Below, piece after piece: positions 25,260 to 34,451 of a stretch of 64,000 nucleotides of DNA. The stretch comes from Dyadobacter bucti (GTDB lineage: Bacteria; Bacteroidota; Bacteroidia; Cytophagales; Spirosomataceae), in the NCBI RefSeq assembly GCF_005869225.1, contig NZ_SWFP01000010.1, positions 248,001 to 312,000 on the forward strand, written 5' to 3'. The translations under genes were made by a program, and so were the position numbers. Positions within the stretch are counted from its first letter, which is position 1, and each line of letters starts with the position of its first letter. The notes under the pieces are model-generated. The model saw only the letters and a list, made by a program, of their open reading frames with translations, was not told where the DNA came from and searched no databases.

Positions 25260-25616
25260 ATGGCTTTGAAACGAAGTTGCCTCGCACTGGACCTTGTCGA
25301 TGACGAAAACCTGATCGCTACTTATGAGCAATACCATCGCCCAGAGCAGATATGGCCGGAAATTCCAGTGGGTATCCGGGAGGCAGGTATTGCGGACATG
25401 CAGATTTACCGCATCGGGACCCGGCTGTTTATGATCGTTGACTACGACGAAAACACCAGCCTGAGTGCCGCTTTCGAAAAAATGGGGACATTTCCCAGGC
25501 AGCCGGAGTGGGGGACACTTATGCACGGCTTCCAGAAAATACTCCCGGAAGCGCAGCCGGGCGAACATTGGGCGGAGATGAAACCTGTGTTTTTATTAAA
25601 TGATTGCATACAATGA
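25260..25616 (+). CDS. L-rhamnose mutarotase-like (RhaM/COG3254) sugar mutarotase
   Basis: 118 residues of the small RhaM/DUF718 family: CLALDLVDDENLIATYEQYH at the start, then PEIPVGIREAGIADMQIYRIGTRLFMIVDYDE and EWGTLMHGFQKILPEA. These enzymes interconvert sugar anomers. In this operon L-fucose is the probable substrate, as seen for several family members in fucose loci. Its stop overlaps the FucP start (ATGA). Confidence 0.88.
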   Translation: MALKRSCLALDLVDDENLIATYEQYHRPEQIWPEIPVGIREAGIADMQIYRIGTRLFMIVDYDENTSLSAAFEKMGTFPRQPEWGTLMHGFQKILPEAQPGEHWAEMKPVFLLNDCIQ

Positions 25617-26869
25617 AAAGCAAGGCAGTAATTGTTCCTTTACTGGTTGTGATGAGCCTGATGTTTATCTGGAATCTCAGCCGTAACATCAACGATATTT
25701 TGATCCCGCACCTGAAAAGGGCGTGTCAGCTGACCGACTTTCAGTCTTCTCTGATCCAGTCTGCATTTTTTGGCGGGTACTTTCTGCTGGCTTTGCCGGT
25801 AGGGCAGTTTATCAGCAAATATGGCTATAAGGCAGGAATGGTTGCCGGGCTGCTGACGGCCGCTGCCGGTGCGTTTCTGTTTTTTCCGGCCGCCGATACC
25901 CGCTACTATCCGCTTTTTCTGGGCGCGCTTTTTATCATGGCCGCCGGTTTTACCTTTCTGGAAGTTACGGCTACTCCTTACATTTCAGTCCTTGGCGACC
26001 CCGACCGGGCGTCGAGCAGGCTGAGCCTGGCTTCTGCGGTAGGATCGCTCGGGGCAACGATCGGTCCGTTTGTCGGCAGCCGTTTTTTGCTGCATGCCAC
26101 GGAAGTCCCGCCTTCGGTGGTTGCACAGTTTGATCCCGGTCAGCTTGAACAATATCTCAATGCCGAAGCACATCTGGTGAAAACGCCCTATCTGAGCCTA
26201 GGAGGGCTGTTTTTGGTGATTGGCGCATTGCTGTATTTTATAAAACTTCCCAAAATCCAGGAGGGCGGGGAGAGAGCCGGAAGCATCCGGTCCGTGTTTC
26301 AGTTCCGGCATACGGTACTGGGGGCATTGGGTGTATTCTGTTATCTGGGTGCGGAAGTAGGCATCGTCAGTTTTATGATCCGGTATGCAAAATCGTCCGG
26401 GATCATCGGATTGACAGAACAGGACGCTGCGCTTTTTATCACTTTTTATATGGCTCTGGTGCTGCTTGGGCGGCTGGCCGGCGCATACTGGCTCCGCAAA
26501 TTGAACCCGTCTGCCATGCTGGCCACATGTTCAGCTGCTGCCGCCGGCTTGATCTTCCTGTCGATGCTGAGCAGCGGTTATGTGTCGGTATATGCCCTTT
26601 CTTTTGTGGGCCTTTTTACTTCCGTCATGTATCCTATCCTTTTCACGCTGAGTATCAAAGACCTTGGCATTTATACCAAACCAGGTTCATCCCTGATCAT
26701 CATGAGCATTGTGGGCGGGGCGGTGGTACCGCCGGTGATGGGGCTGCTTTCAGACTCATTCGGCATCAAACCGGCTTTTGTGATCCCGGTGATCTGCTAT
26801 GCTTACCTGATCTATTATGCGAGAGCCGGGCACGTGGTGTCGCCCGTACCCGCATCCTCAACCCATTAA
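25613..26869 (+). CDS. fucP: L-fucose:H+ symporter (FucP family, MFS)
   Basis: 418 residues, twelve membrane segments. The N-terminal block FIWNLSRNINDILIPHLKRACQLTDFQSSLIQSAFFGGYFLLALPVGQ is the FucP/GGP signature, including the region with the proton-coupling acidic residue (Asp in NDILIPHLK). The ATG at 25613 overlaps the mutarotase stop; an in-frame TTG nine bases upstream is less likely. It imports L-fucose released by the downstream fucosidase. Confidence 0.9.
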   Translation: MKSKAVIVPLLVVMSLMFIWNLSRNINDILIPHLKRACQLTDFQSSLIQSAFFGGYFLLALPVGQFISKYGYKAGMVAGLLTAAAGAFLFFPAADTRYYPLFLGALFIMAAGFTFLEVTATPYISVLGDPDRASSRLSLASAVGSLGATIGPFVGSRFLLHATEVPPSVVAQFDPGQLEQYLNAEAHLVKTPYLSLGGLFLVIGALLYFIKLPKIQEGGERAGSIRSVFQFRHTVLGALGVFCYLGAEVGIVSFMIRYAKSSGIIGLTEQDAALFITFYMALVLLGRLAGAYWLRKLNPSAMLATCSAAAAGLIFLSMLSSGYVSVYALSFVGLFTSVMYPILFTLSIKDLGIYTKPGSSLIIMSIVGGAVVPPVMGLLSDSFGIKPAFVIPVICYAYLIYYARAGHVVSPVPASSTH

Positions 26870-26897
26870 AGATAAAAATTCCTAAACCCACTTTTTT

Positions 26898-28628
26898 ATG
26901 AAAAAATACATTCTTGCAATCCTTTTGTTAACCTTTGGTTTCCAGGGTTTTTCTCAAAATGAAATGCCCCTTTCACAGCGACTGAAATGGTGGCAGGATT
27001 CCAAAATGGGCCTCTTTATACACTGGGGGCCTGTTTCGCTGATAGGTAAGGAGATCAGCTGGTCACGGGAAGGTTACGGGAAAGCGAAGTATGATTCCCT
27101 TTACATGCGGTTTAATCCCAAAAAATTTGATGCGAAAGCCTGGGTAGCGCTGGCGAAAGCTTCGGGCATGAAATATATCGTGCTTACGGCGAAGCACCAT
27201 GATGGTTTTTGTCTTTTTGATACCAAAACCACCGGTTACAACATCATGAATACGCCCTTCGGCCGGGATGTCTGCAAAGAACTGGCGGAGGCAGCGCACG
27301 AGGCCAATATGCCGATCTGCTGGTATTTTTCGGTCGCCGACTGGAAAGATCCGGATTGCCGTAACCCGCAAACCAATGATGTTTTTTCAGAAAGGGTGTT
27401 GAAACAGGTGCAGGAATTGCTCACCAGCTACGGAAAAATTAGCCTTTTATGGATCGATTTTGAAGGCTGGCCGAGTCCGGTACAGCCCAAAAAAGTCTAT
27501 GACCTGGCCAGGAAATTACAGCCCGGAATCATCATCAACAACCGTCTCGAACCCTTTACGCCGGACGAGTCACACGGCTATATCGGCAAGTATGCAGACT
27601 ATGCCACTCCCGAAGGCTTTGTGGCGGGATATGGAAAAACTGCCTGGGAAACCTGCACCAATATGGGCCACCAGTGGGCGTGGAAGTTCAATGACAAGCC
27701 CCGCAGCCTGAAAGAATCGGTGCACACGCTGCTGCGTTGTGTAGGCGGGAATGGTAACCTGCTGTTTAACATCGGCCCTGACAGCTCCGGGATTTTTCCG
27801 GCTGATTTTGCGGCAAGAGCGCGTGAAATGGGAAGCTGGATCACTAAAAACGAACCAGCTATCTATGGTACCAAAGGCGGCGTCTACACACCCTCCGACG
27901 ATTATGTCAGCTCGTTCAAAGGCGATAAACTGTATGTTCATTTGCTGAATTCCTCGCGCAATGATCTGGAATTGCCGGGTATGCAGGCAAGAGTCAAAAG
28001 TGCAGCCCTTGTTGACGGAACAAAGATCACTTTTACCCAGACCGACAAGGGCGTTAAGCTGAATTTTCCCAAAGATAAAATCGATTCCGTTGCGACCATT
28101 GCTGTACTGACGACAGACCGGGATCTGGCTGGACTGACGCCGATTATTCCGTTTTCAAAATCAAAATCGATGGGTTATGCTAAAAACGCTACCGCGTCGA
28201 GTTCGGTCGGGCAGTTTTACCACGATCCTGCCGCTGCATTTGACGATAATCCCAGAACGGTATGGAAAATAGGGCGGAGGAAAGACGTTGATTTCAATCA
28301 GTATTATGGCAAAAATATACATTACCTCTCGGAGGAAGTGATGTCGTTGTACGAACCTTCGGGCTGGCTGGAAACAGATCTGGGCGCGCCGGCGACCGTC
28401 GGGAAAATCAAGCTGGGCGAGACAAAAAGCAGTAATTCGGAGATCAAGAAATTCGAAGTGCAGTACCAGTCGGCGGGCAAGTGGGTGAAGCTGGCAGAGG
28501 ATACCAGAATGGGTACATGGGAGAAGACCTTTACTCCCGTGACAGCACAGAAATTCAGGCTGGTTATACACGAGTATCATGGGTATTTTGGCATCAACGA
28601 ATTCCAGCTTTTCCCGCCGGATAAATAA
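26898..28628 (+). CDS. Alpha-L-fucosidase, GH29, with C-terminal discoidin-like domain
   Basis: 576 residues. Signal peptide MKKYILAILLLTFGFQGFSQ. The GH29 barrel (about 22-345) shows MGLFIHWGPVS, YIVLTAKHHDGFCLFDT, and LLWIDFEGWPSP, where Asp is the expected nucleophile. LLRCVGGNGNLLFNIGPDSSG closes the catalytic domain. A C-terminal F5/8-type (CBM32-like) domain spans about 420-576 (AFDDNPRTVWK, EVQYQSAGKWVKLAED). Predicted to act outside the cytoplasm and free L-fucose from glycans. Last gene of the fucose operon. Confidence 0.93.
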   Translation: MKKYILAILLLTFGFQGFSQNEMPLSQRLKWWQDSKMGLFIHWGPVSLIGKEISWSREGYGKAKYDSLYMRFNPKKFDAKAWVALAKASGMKYIVLTAKHHDGFCLFDTKTTGYNIMNTPFGRDVCKELAEAAHEANMPICWYFSVADWKDPDCRNPQTNDVFSERVLKQVQELLTSYGKISLLWIDFEGWPSPVQPKKVYDLARKLQPGIIINNRLEPFTPDESHGYIGKYADYATPEGFVAGYGKTAWETCTNMGHQWAWKFNDKPRSLKESVHTLLRCVGGNGNLLFNIGPDSSGIFPADFAARAREMGSWITKNEPAIYGTKGGVYTPSDDYVSSFKGDKLYVHLLNSSRNDLELPGMQARVKSAALVDGTKITFTQTDKGVKLNFPKDKIDSVATIAVLTTDRDLAGLTPIIPFSKSKSMGYAKNATASSSVGQFYHDPAAAFDDNPRTVWKIGRRKDVDFNQYYGKNIHYLSEEVMSLYEPSGWLETDLGAPATVGKIKLGETKSSNSEIKKFEVQYQSAGKWVKLAEDTRMGTWEKTFTPVTAQKFRLVIHEYHGYFGINEFQLFPPDK

Positions 28629-28651
28629 CGCTGGCAGTTTTTACCAAAATC

Positions 28652-28689
28652 GCGGCCAATACCTAGTTTTATACTTAGGTATTGGTCGC
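28652..28689. terminator. Strong hairpin between fucosidase and urea-locus porin
   Basis: A 14-bp stem, GCGGCCAATACCTA with TAGGTATTGGTCGC, surrounds a 10-base loop. Only a short T stretch follows, so it may terminate the fucose operon weakly. The right half contains TACTTAGGTA (28672-28681), a copy of the palindrome found before ureA, so it may also be a regulatory site. Confidence 0.55.
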
Positions 28690-28857
28690 TTTGCATTTGG
28701 TAACTAAGTAAAATCAGAATCCTCCAAGCTTCAATTGTTTTATCAAAGTATCACATCTGTTCATCTCATAAACCACTAATATTGAGATTAATATCATAAT
28801 TATAATATTAATTGTAATCTTTTCCATGATTTTCAAAAATTCGTTTAAATAAGTTGT

Positions 28858-28900
28858 TACATACGTAATTGTTCATTAATGTTGTATAAATACTTACGTA
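28858..28900 (+). promoter_or_regulatory. Two TACNTANGTA sites upstream of the urea-locus porin
   Basis: TACATACGTA (28858-28867) and TACTTACGTA (28891-28900), 33 bp apart start to start, end 18 bases before the porin ATG. Both match the palindrome TACNTANGTA seen also at 28672, 35934, 38556 and 38571. NarL-type regulators use TAC-rich heptamers, so the response regulator at 37849 is the likely binder. Confidence 0.6.
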
Positions 28901-28918
28901 ATAAAAACTTATAACGAC

Positions 28919-30205
28919 ATGAGAAGATTCATTCTATGTGTAAGTGTACTGCTCGCTTCCATGCACAATCTGGCTTCTGCTGCCGACGTGCCTGACGAAA
29001 GCGACAAGAAATCAGCCCGGAAAGCCCGGTTGCTGCGCGAATTTGCAAACGCCGCCGCACAGCCCGATTCTGCGGGCATGAACGCAGCTGAGCCGGAGGA
29101 ATTCAAACCCTCCATCCACGTGGGTGCGATCGTGCACATGTTTGCTTCCGCCGAGCAGTCGGCATTCGGCGGTTCGGCCAGCGCCGATGCAAAGGACTGG
29201 AACAAAGGCTTTTCGCTTTATCGCGCCAGGGTACTGGTAGGCGGGCAGCTCTCCAAGAAAGGCAGCTTCTTTATGGAAACGGACCTTCCTTCGCCCATCG
29301 GGATACAATTGGGCGAGAACACCAAAAACGTGAAAGTAGCGCCTATTTTGCTCGATGCGCAGTATGAATATGCGTTTTCAAATGAATTTCAGCTGGTGGC
29401 GGGCATGCAGCTGGTTTCCAATAACCGCAATGGTCTGCAGGGCGCGGCCGGTTTGATGGCCAATGATTTCACTTACTTCCAATACCCTTACAATATGTTC
29501 GCCGACAGTCCTTTGCAGGGAAATTTTGGTCGTGACCTGGGTGTCAATGCAAGGGGTTTTCTCCTGAAAAACAAGCTCGAATATCGCCTGGGCGCATTCA
29601 CCGGCAGAAACCTGGACGGTCAGGCTCCGCTGCGTATAGTGGGTCGCGTTGCTTACAATTTCCTTGACCCTGAAAAAGATTATTACTATGCCGGTACCAA
29701 GCTCGGCGCCGGAAACACATTCGCCTGGGGCGCCGGATTTGACGCGCAGGGTTCTTACAGCAATTTCGGAACGGATGTTTTTATCGATAAAAAAGCCGGA
29801 AGCGCAGGCTCTGTGACGTTAAATGCCGCATTTCAGTATATGACGGGTGGTACCAATGTGAATTCCAAATATTCTTTTGCAGGGTTGATTCCCCGCCAGA
29901 CCGTCCAGTTCCTGGAATTGGGATATTATTTCACCAAATCGCGCCTGCAACCATGGGTAAGGTATGAAAATCAGAACATTTCGGCCAAAAAGGAGCAGGT
30001 AGGCTCGGAGCTGGTCGAGGATTTTGACAAGGCACATTCCAGCAAGGTTTTCGGGGGAGGGCTCAACTACTTTTTCGCGGGCAGCACTACCAATCTGCGT
30101 TTATCGTACGTAGCCCGCCAGCACAATTTCGCCAACGCTTCGGGCGATTATTCCAGCAAATCCTACGGCCAGTTTTGGTTGCAGGTTCAGTTTTTCATAT
30201 TTTGA
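28919..30205 (+). CDS. Outer-membrane porin-like beta-barrel protein of the urea locus
   Basis: 428 residues with a signal peptide (RRFILCVSVLLASMHNLASA). The mature part is rich in alternating aromatic/polar beta strands and ends FWLQVQFFIF, as expected for an outer-membrane barrel of the OprP/OprO (phosphate-selective porin-like) type. It is first in line before urtABCDE and has two operator-like palindromes upstream, so passage of urea or short amides across the outer membrane is inferred. Confidence 0.78.
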   Translation: MRRFILCVSVLLASMHNLASAADVPDESDKKSARKARLLREFANAAAQPDSAGMNAAEPEEFKPSIHVGAIVHMFASAEQSAFGGSASADAKDWNKGFSLYRARVLVGGQLSKKGSFFMETDLPSPIGIQLGENTKNVKVAPILLDAQYEYAFSNEFQLVAGMQLVSNNRNGLQGAAGLMANDFTYFQYPYNMFADSPLQGNFGRDLGVNARGFLLKNKLEYRLGAFTGRNLDGQAPLRIVGRVAYNFLDPEKDYYYAGTKLGAGNTFAWGAGFDAQGSYSNFGTDVFIDKKAGSAGSVTLNAAFQYMTGGTNVNSKYSFAGLIPRQTVQFLELGYYFTKSRLQPWVRYENQNISAKKEQVGSELVEDFDKAHSSKVFGGGLNYFFAGSTTNLRLSYVARQHNFANASGDYSSKSYGQFWLQVQFFIF

Positions 30206-30275
30206 CAAAATGCAGCACATATAGGGAACAGGATTACAAAAATTTTCACTCAATCACTATTTAAAATACTAACTC

Positions 30276-31580
30276 ATGAAAACAATAAAAATCCATCAAT
30301 GGAGTGTGGCATTGCTTGCGCTGGTGATGATACTTTCAGGATGCGGCGGCAGCGGCTCGGGCGAGCAGAAAGACAGCGAGCAGGAAACGGTAAAGATCGG
30401 TATCCTGCATTCTCTGAGCGGAACGATGGCTATTTCCGAAGTTTCCCTGAAAGATGTGGTGCTCATGGCCGTTGACGAGATCAATGCAAAAGGTGGGGTA
30501 CTGGGCAAAAAAATAGAGCCTGTGATCGTCGATCCGGCTTCGGATTGGGACCTTTTTGCTGAAAAATCAAAAGAACTGCTGCTGGATAAAAAAGTATCTG
30601 CCGTTTTCGGTTGCTGGACTTCTGTTTCCCGCAAATCGGTGCTGCCGGTGTTCGAGGAAAACAACGGGCTGCTTTTTTATCCGGTACAATATGAAGGCGA
30701 AGAGTGCTCTACCAGTGTGATTTACACGGGTGCTACGCCCAACCAGCAGTTGATCCCTGCTGCCGAATATATGATGAGCGAAGAAGGCGGCGGCTATAAA
30801 AAATTCTATCTGCTGGGTACCGACTACGTTTTCCCGCGCACAGCCAACAAGATCCTGAAAGCGTTTCTGCTTTCCAAAGGAGTGCCTGCCGAAAACATCG
30901 TGGAAGAGTATACGCCATTCCATCACCAGGATTATCAGACGATCGTTTCAAAAGTAAAACAGTTTGCGGCGGGCGGAAAAGCTTGCGTGCTTTCGACGAT
31001 CAACGGTGATTCCAATGTGCCTTTTTACAAAGAATTCGCCAATCAGGGCCTTTCAGCGGCTACTTGCCCGATCATGGCATTCTCGGTTGCGGAAGATGAA
31101 CTGCGTGCAACGGATACGGAATTCCTGGTAGGCCACCTGGCGGCGTGGAATTATTTCCAGTCGATGGAATCGGCGGAGAACAAGAAATTTGTAGAGGATT
31201 TCAGGGCATTCTGCAAGAAAAACAACCTGCCCGGCGGCGACAAGCGTGTAACGGACGATCCGATCTGCTGGGCTTACACAGGTGTGTACCTTTGGGCGAA
31301 AGCAGCTGAAAAAGCAGGTTCTTTCGAAGTTTCCAAAGTACGCCCGGCTTTATATGGTCTGGAATTTGCCTCGCCCGACGGACTGGTAAAAATGGATACC
31401 AAAAATCACCACCTCGCGAAGCCTGTGATGATCGGGGAGATCAAGCCCGACGGACAATTTGATATCATCTGGAAATCGACGGGACTTGTAAATCCGGAAC
31501 CCTGGTCGAAACTGACGTCGCCCGATAAAGACTGCGACCATGTTGCCCATGGCGGAACGTATACGGTAGCCCGGAACTAG
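30276..31580 (+). CDS. urtA: Urea ABC transporter, substrate-binding lipoprotein
   Basis: 434 residues. Lipobox LSGC (Cys23 region) in ALLALVMILSGCGG. Type I periplasmic binding fold: KIGILHSLSGTMAISEVSLKD, AVFGCWTSVSRKSVLPVFEENNGLLFYPVQYEGEE, YIYTGATPNQQ-like IYTGATPNQQLIPA, and HHLAKPVMIGEI. These strings are diagnostic for UrtA rather than generic branched-chain amino-acid binders. It binds urea and hands it to UrtB/UrtC. It is 70 bases after the porin gene. Confidence 0.95.
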   Translation: MKTIKIHQWSVALLALVMILSGCGGSGSGEQKDSEQETVKIGILHSLSGTMAISEVSLKDVVLMAVDEINAKGGVLGKKIEPVIVDPASDWDLFAEKSKELLLDKKVSAVFGCWTSVSRKSVLPVFEENNGLLFYPVQYEGEECSTSVIYTGATPNQQLIPAAEYMMSEEGGGYKKFYLLGTDYVFPRTANKILKAFLLSKGVPAENIVEEYTPFHHQDYQTIVSKVKQFAAGGKACVLSTINGDSNVPFYKEFANQGLSAATCPIMAFSVAEDELRATDTEFLVGHLAAWNYFQSMESAENKKFVEDFRAFCKKNNLPGGDKRVTDDPICWAYTGVYLWAKAAEKAGSFEVSKVRPALYGLEFASPDGLVKMDTKNHHLAKPVMIGEIKPDGQFDIIWKSTGLVNPEPWSKLTSPDKDCDHVAHGGTYTVARN

Positions 31581-31604
31581 CTATTTCTCCTAAATTTTCA
31601 AGTT

Positions 31605-33254
31605 ATGAACTACACGATCAAAGTGTGGGCAGGGATTGCTCTGTGCCTGCTGATGGGGAAAAATGCTGCTGCGCAGTCGGATAGCATCGGTATTCTCATC
31701 AGTCAGGTGCTCGATCCGCCCCATGATTCGGCCAGGAGCATGGCTTTGCACAAGCTCGTAGCGCTTCGGGATGCATCCTCATTCCCGTTTCTCGGGGCTG
31801 TTAACGACAAGAAGATCTACGTACGTGAAGGGAAACCCGTAACCACGGGAGAAGAAACAGGCGAGGACAGCGGCATTTTCCCATTGTATAACCTTTATCC
31901 TGAAAATACCCCTGTAACCGATGCATCCGGAAAACCGGTTGCCGCCGAAGCCGGGTCTTTGCAAAAAGTGGATATTTCGCGTACCGACCGCCTTTCGCTC
32001 GGTCCGGTCCTGGCCTATCTCAACCTCGCCAATCCCGATCCGAAAAAGAGGATCATTGCTTACGGACAGTTGCTGACAACTTCGGATTCTTCCAAAATGA
32101 ACATCCTGGCGGAAGCCCTGCAACTGGAAAAAGACAAGGATGCATTGACCGCGGGCAAAGAGATATTATTCCAGATGAAGCTCAATGCCTCATTATCTGA
32201 AACCGAAGCGCAGGCTTATATCGACAGCCTGGACAGCAACTGGGGCGAAAACGTGACCAATATTTTGCAGGATTATGCGGCTTCCGCAAAACTGCCCGCA
32301 GCCAAAGCCTACGCAGCCGGGAAAGTAACAGCCCTGGAAACGCTTCAAAGCCGGATCGAGAAAGCACAGAACCTTTTCAGCGGGATCAGCCTGGGAAGTA
32401 TCCTCATCCTGATCGCATTGGGGCTGGCCATTGTATACGGCCTGGCCGGTATTATCAATATGGCCCACGGCGAATTTATGATGATCGGCGCTTATGCCAC
32501 TTTTTGCATGCAATCTCTTTTTATCGATACGCTCGGCATCAATTCGGATATGTTCTTTTTTGTGTCGCTGCCTGTATCGTTTTTGATAGCCGGAGTTTTT
32601 GGGTTGATACTGGAAAAGCTGGTAATCAGGCATTTGTATTCTCGTCCGCTGGAAAGTCTGCTGGCGACCTGGGGTGTGAGCCTCATTCTGGTACAATTGG
32701 CAAGAAGCATTTTCGGGGATCTTACGGCTGTGAAAGCACCGTCGTTTCTGGCAGGCGGCTGGCAAGTGATGCCACACCTGATCCTGCCATTTAACCGGCT
32801 TTTTATCATCGGGCTGACGATCGTAGTGGTGTCGTTGACATACCTCATGTTATACAGAAGCCGGCTGGGCATCCGCATCAGGGCTGTGACCCAGAACCGC
32901 AGTATGAGCTCGTGCCTCGGGGTGGAAACCCGCAAAGTGGACGCCATTACCTTTTTTCTCGGCTCCGGGCTGGCAGGGCTGGCGGGCTGCGCCATGACGC
33001 TCATCGGTAACGTGGTACCCGATATGGGACAAACCTACATTGTCGATTCGTTTTTGGTAGTGGTGACGGGTGGCGTAGGGAAAATCGCCGGCGCGATCGT
33101 TTCCGGGCTGGGCATCGGCTTCCTGACAAAAGTTTTGGAATCGTTTTATGAAGCTGTGTACGGCAAAGTGCTCATTCTCGCGCTCATCATCATATTCCTT
33201 CAATTCAAGCCCAGGGGGCTATTTCCCGACAAGGGCCGGATTGCCGAGGACTGA
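31605..33254 (+). CDS. urtB: Urea ABC transporter permease UrtB
   Basis: 549 residues. Signal peptide (MNYTIKVWAGIALCLLMGKNAAAQ), a periplasmic HEAT-like N-terminal domain to about 245 as usual in UrtB, then a LivH-type permease domain (SLGSILILIALGLAIVYGLAGIINMAHGEFMMIGAYATF and onward). Near the end, VVTGGVGKIAGAIVSGLGIGFLTKVLE is typical. It forms the membrane channel with UrtC. Confidence 0.95.
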   Translation: MNYTIKVWAGIALCLLMGKNAAAQSDSIGILISQVLDPPHDSARSMALHKLVALRDASSFPFLGAVNDKKIYVREGKPVTTGEETGEDSGIFPLYNLYPENTPVTDASGKPVAAEAGSLQKVDISRTDRLSLGPVLAYLNLANPDPKKRIIAYGQLLTTSDSSKMNILAEALQLEKDKDALTAGKEILFQMKLNASLSETEAQAYIDSLDSNWGENVTNILQDYAASAKLPAAKAYAAGKVTALETLQSRIEKAQNLFSGISLGSILILIALGLAIVYGLAGIINMAHGEFMMIGAYATFCMQSLFIDTLGINSDMFFFVSLPVSFLIAGVFGLILEKLVIRHLYSRPLESLLATWGVSLILVQLARSIFGDLTAVKAPSFLAGGWQVMPHLILPFNRLFIIGLTIVVVSLTYLMLYRSRLGIRIRAVTQNRSMSSCLGVETRKVDAITFFLGSGLAGLAGCAMTLIGNVVPDMGQTYIVDSFLVVVTGGVGKIAGAIVSGLGIGFLTKVLESFYEAVYGKVLILALIIIFLQFKPRGLFPDKGRIAED

Positions 33255-33298
33255 CATTCCTGCATCAAATTTTTGCACAAATCATTTCAAAACCAACC

Positions 33299-34399
33299 AT
33301 GGAAAAAACAAAAGACTATCGTCTGTATCTCGCTTTTGTGGTATTCTTCCTGATACTGCTGCCCGTGGGTAACCTCCTTGGTTTCGTGTCCACCAACACC
33401 ATTTCGCTGTGGGGCCGATACTTCTGCTTTGCGATCGTCGCGCTGGGCGTGGACCTCATCTGGGGCTACACCGGGATACTGTCGATGTGCCAGGCTTTCT
33501 TTTTCTGCCTGGGCGGATATGCTGTTGCGATGCACATCGTATCGGCTGGTGCCGCAGCGTCGGGAGGCTCGGGCGTACCCGATTTCATGACCTGGAACCA
33601 GGTTGATACGCTGCCGTTTTTCTGGGTACCATTCCAGTCTTTCGGCCTGGCGATCCTGCTCGGGCTGCTGATCCCCGCCGCATTCGCATTCGTTTTTGGT
33701 TACTTCATTTTCAGGAGCCGGATCAAAGGCGTTTATATGGCGATCATCACCCAGGCACTGGCGCTGGCAATGTGGCTGCTTTTCCTGCGAAACGAAACCA
33801 TGCTGGGCGGTACCAATGGTCTTACTGACTTCAAAAACCTGCTCGGCCTCAGTCTTTCTTCGGGCAATGTGAAACTCGGCATGTATGTATTATCGCTGCT
33901 GGTACTCTGCGGGGCTTATTTTTTGAGTAAAAAACTGGTGGGTTCCAAGTTCGGGAAAGTGCTGCAGGCGATTCGCGACAGCGAGTCCCGGACGAGCTAC
34001 ACGGCTTACCGAGTACTGGATTACAAGCTTGCCATTTTCATGATCAGCGCATTGCTGGCAGCTTTGGCAGGCATGCTCTACGCGCCCCAGACGGGGATCA
34101 TTACGCCGGGACGGATGGATGTCAAAGCCTCCGTGGAAATGGTCATGTGGGTGGCGCTGGGCGGAAGAGGAAAACTGAAAGGCGCGATTCTCGGAGCGCT
34201 CACGGTCAATTTTCTTTACAGCATCTGTACCAGTCTTTTCCCCGATTCCTGGCTGTTTATTCTGGGCTTCCTGTTTGTGATCACGGTACTTTATTTCGAT
34301 AAAGGTTTTTTGGGTGCGCTCGAAATGCTGGGTGCGAAATTCCGTAAAAACAAGCCCGCCGCACGTCCGGTGGCTGAGACGGAAACATTGCAGTCCTGA
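33299..34399 (+). CDS. urtC: Urea ABC transporter permease UrtC
   Basis: 366 residues, LivM-type permease with about nine to ten membrane segments. VDLIWGYTGILSMCQAFFFCLGGYAVAMHI (about 45-75) and QAIRDSESRTSYTAYRVLDYKLAIFMISALLAALAGMLYAPQTGIITPGRM (about 222-272) are UrtC-like. It pairs with UrtB; 52 bases separate it from urtD. Confidence 0.95.
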   Translation: MEKTKDYRLYLAFVVFFLILLPVGNLLGFVSTNTISLWGRYFCFAIVALGVDLIWGYTGILSMCQAFFFCLGGYAVAMHIVSAGAAASGGSGVPDFMTWNQVDTLPFFWVPFQSFGLAILLGLLIPAAFAFVFGYFIFRSRIKGVYMAIITQALALAMWLLFLRNETMLGGTNGLTDFKNLLGLSLSSGNVKLGMYVLSLLVLCGAYFLSKKLVGSKFGKVLQAIRDSESRTSYTAYRVLDYKLAIFMISALLAALAGMLYAPQTGIITPGRMDVKASVEMVMWVALGGRGKLKGAILGALTVNFLYSICTSLFPDSWLFILGFLFVITVLYFDKGFLGALEMLGAKFRKNKPAARPVAETETLQS

Positions 34400-34451
34400 C
34401 ATCAAATTGAAGGCAGATATCCGGTTTTATTAACCTAAAAATTCCATTGCA

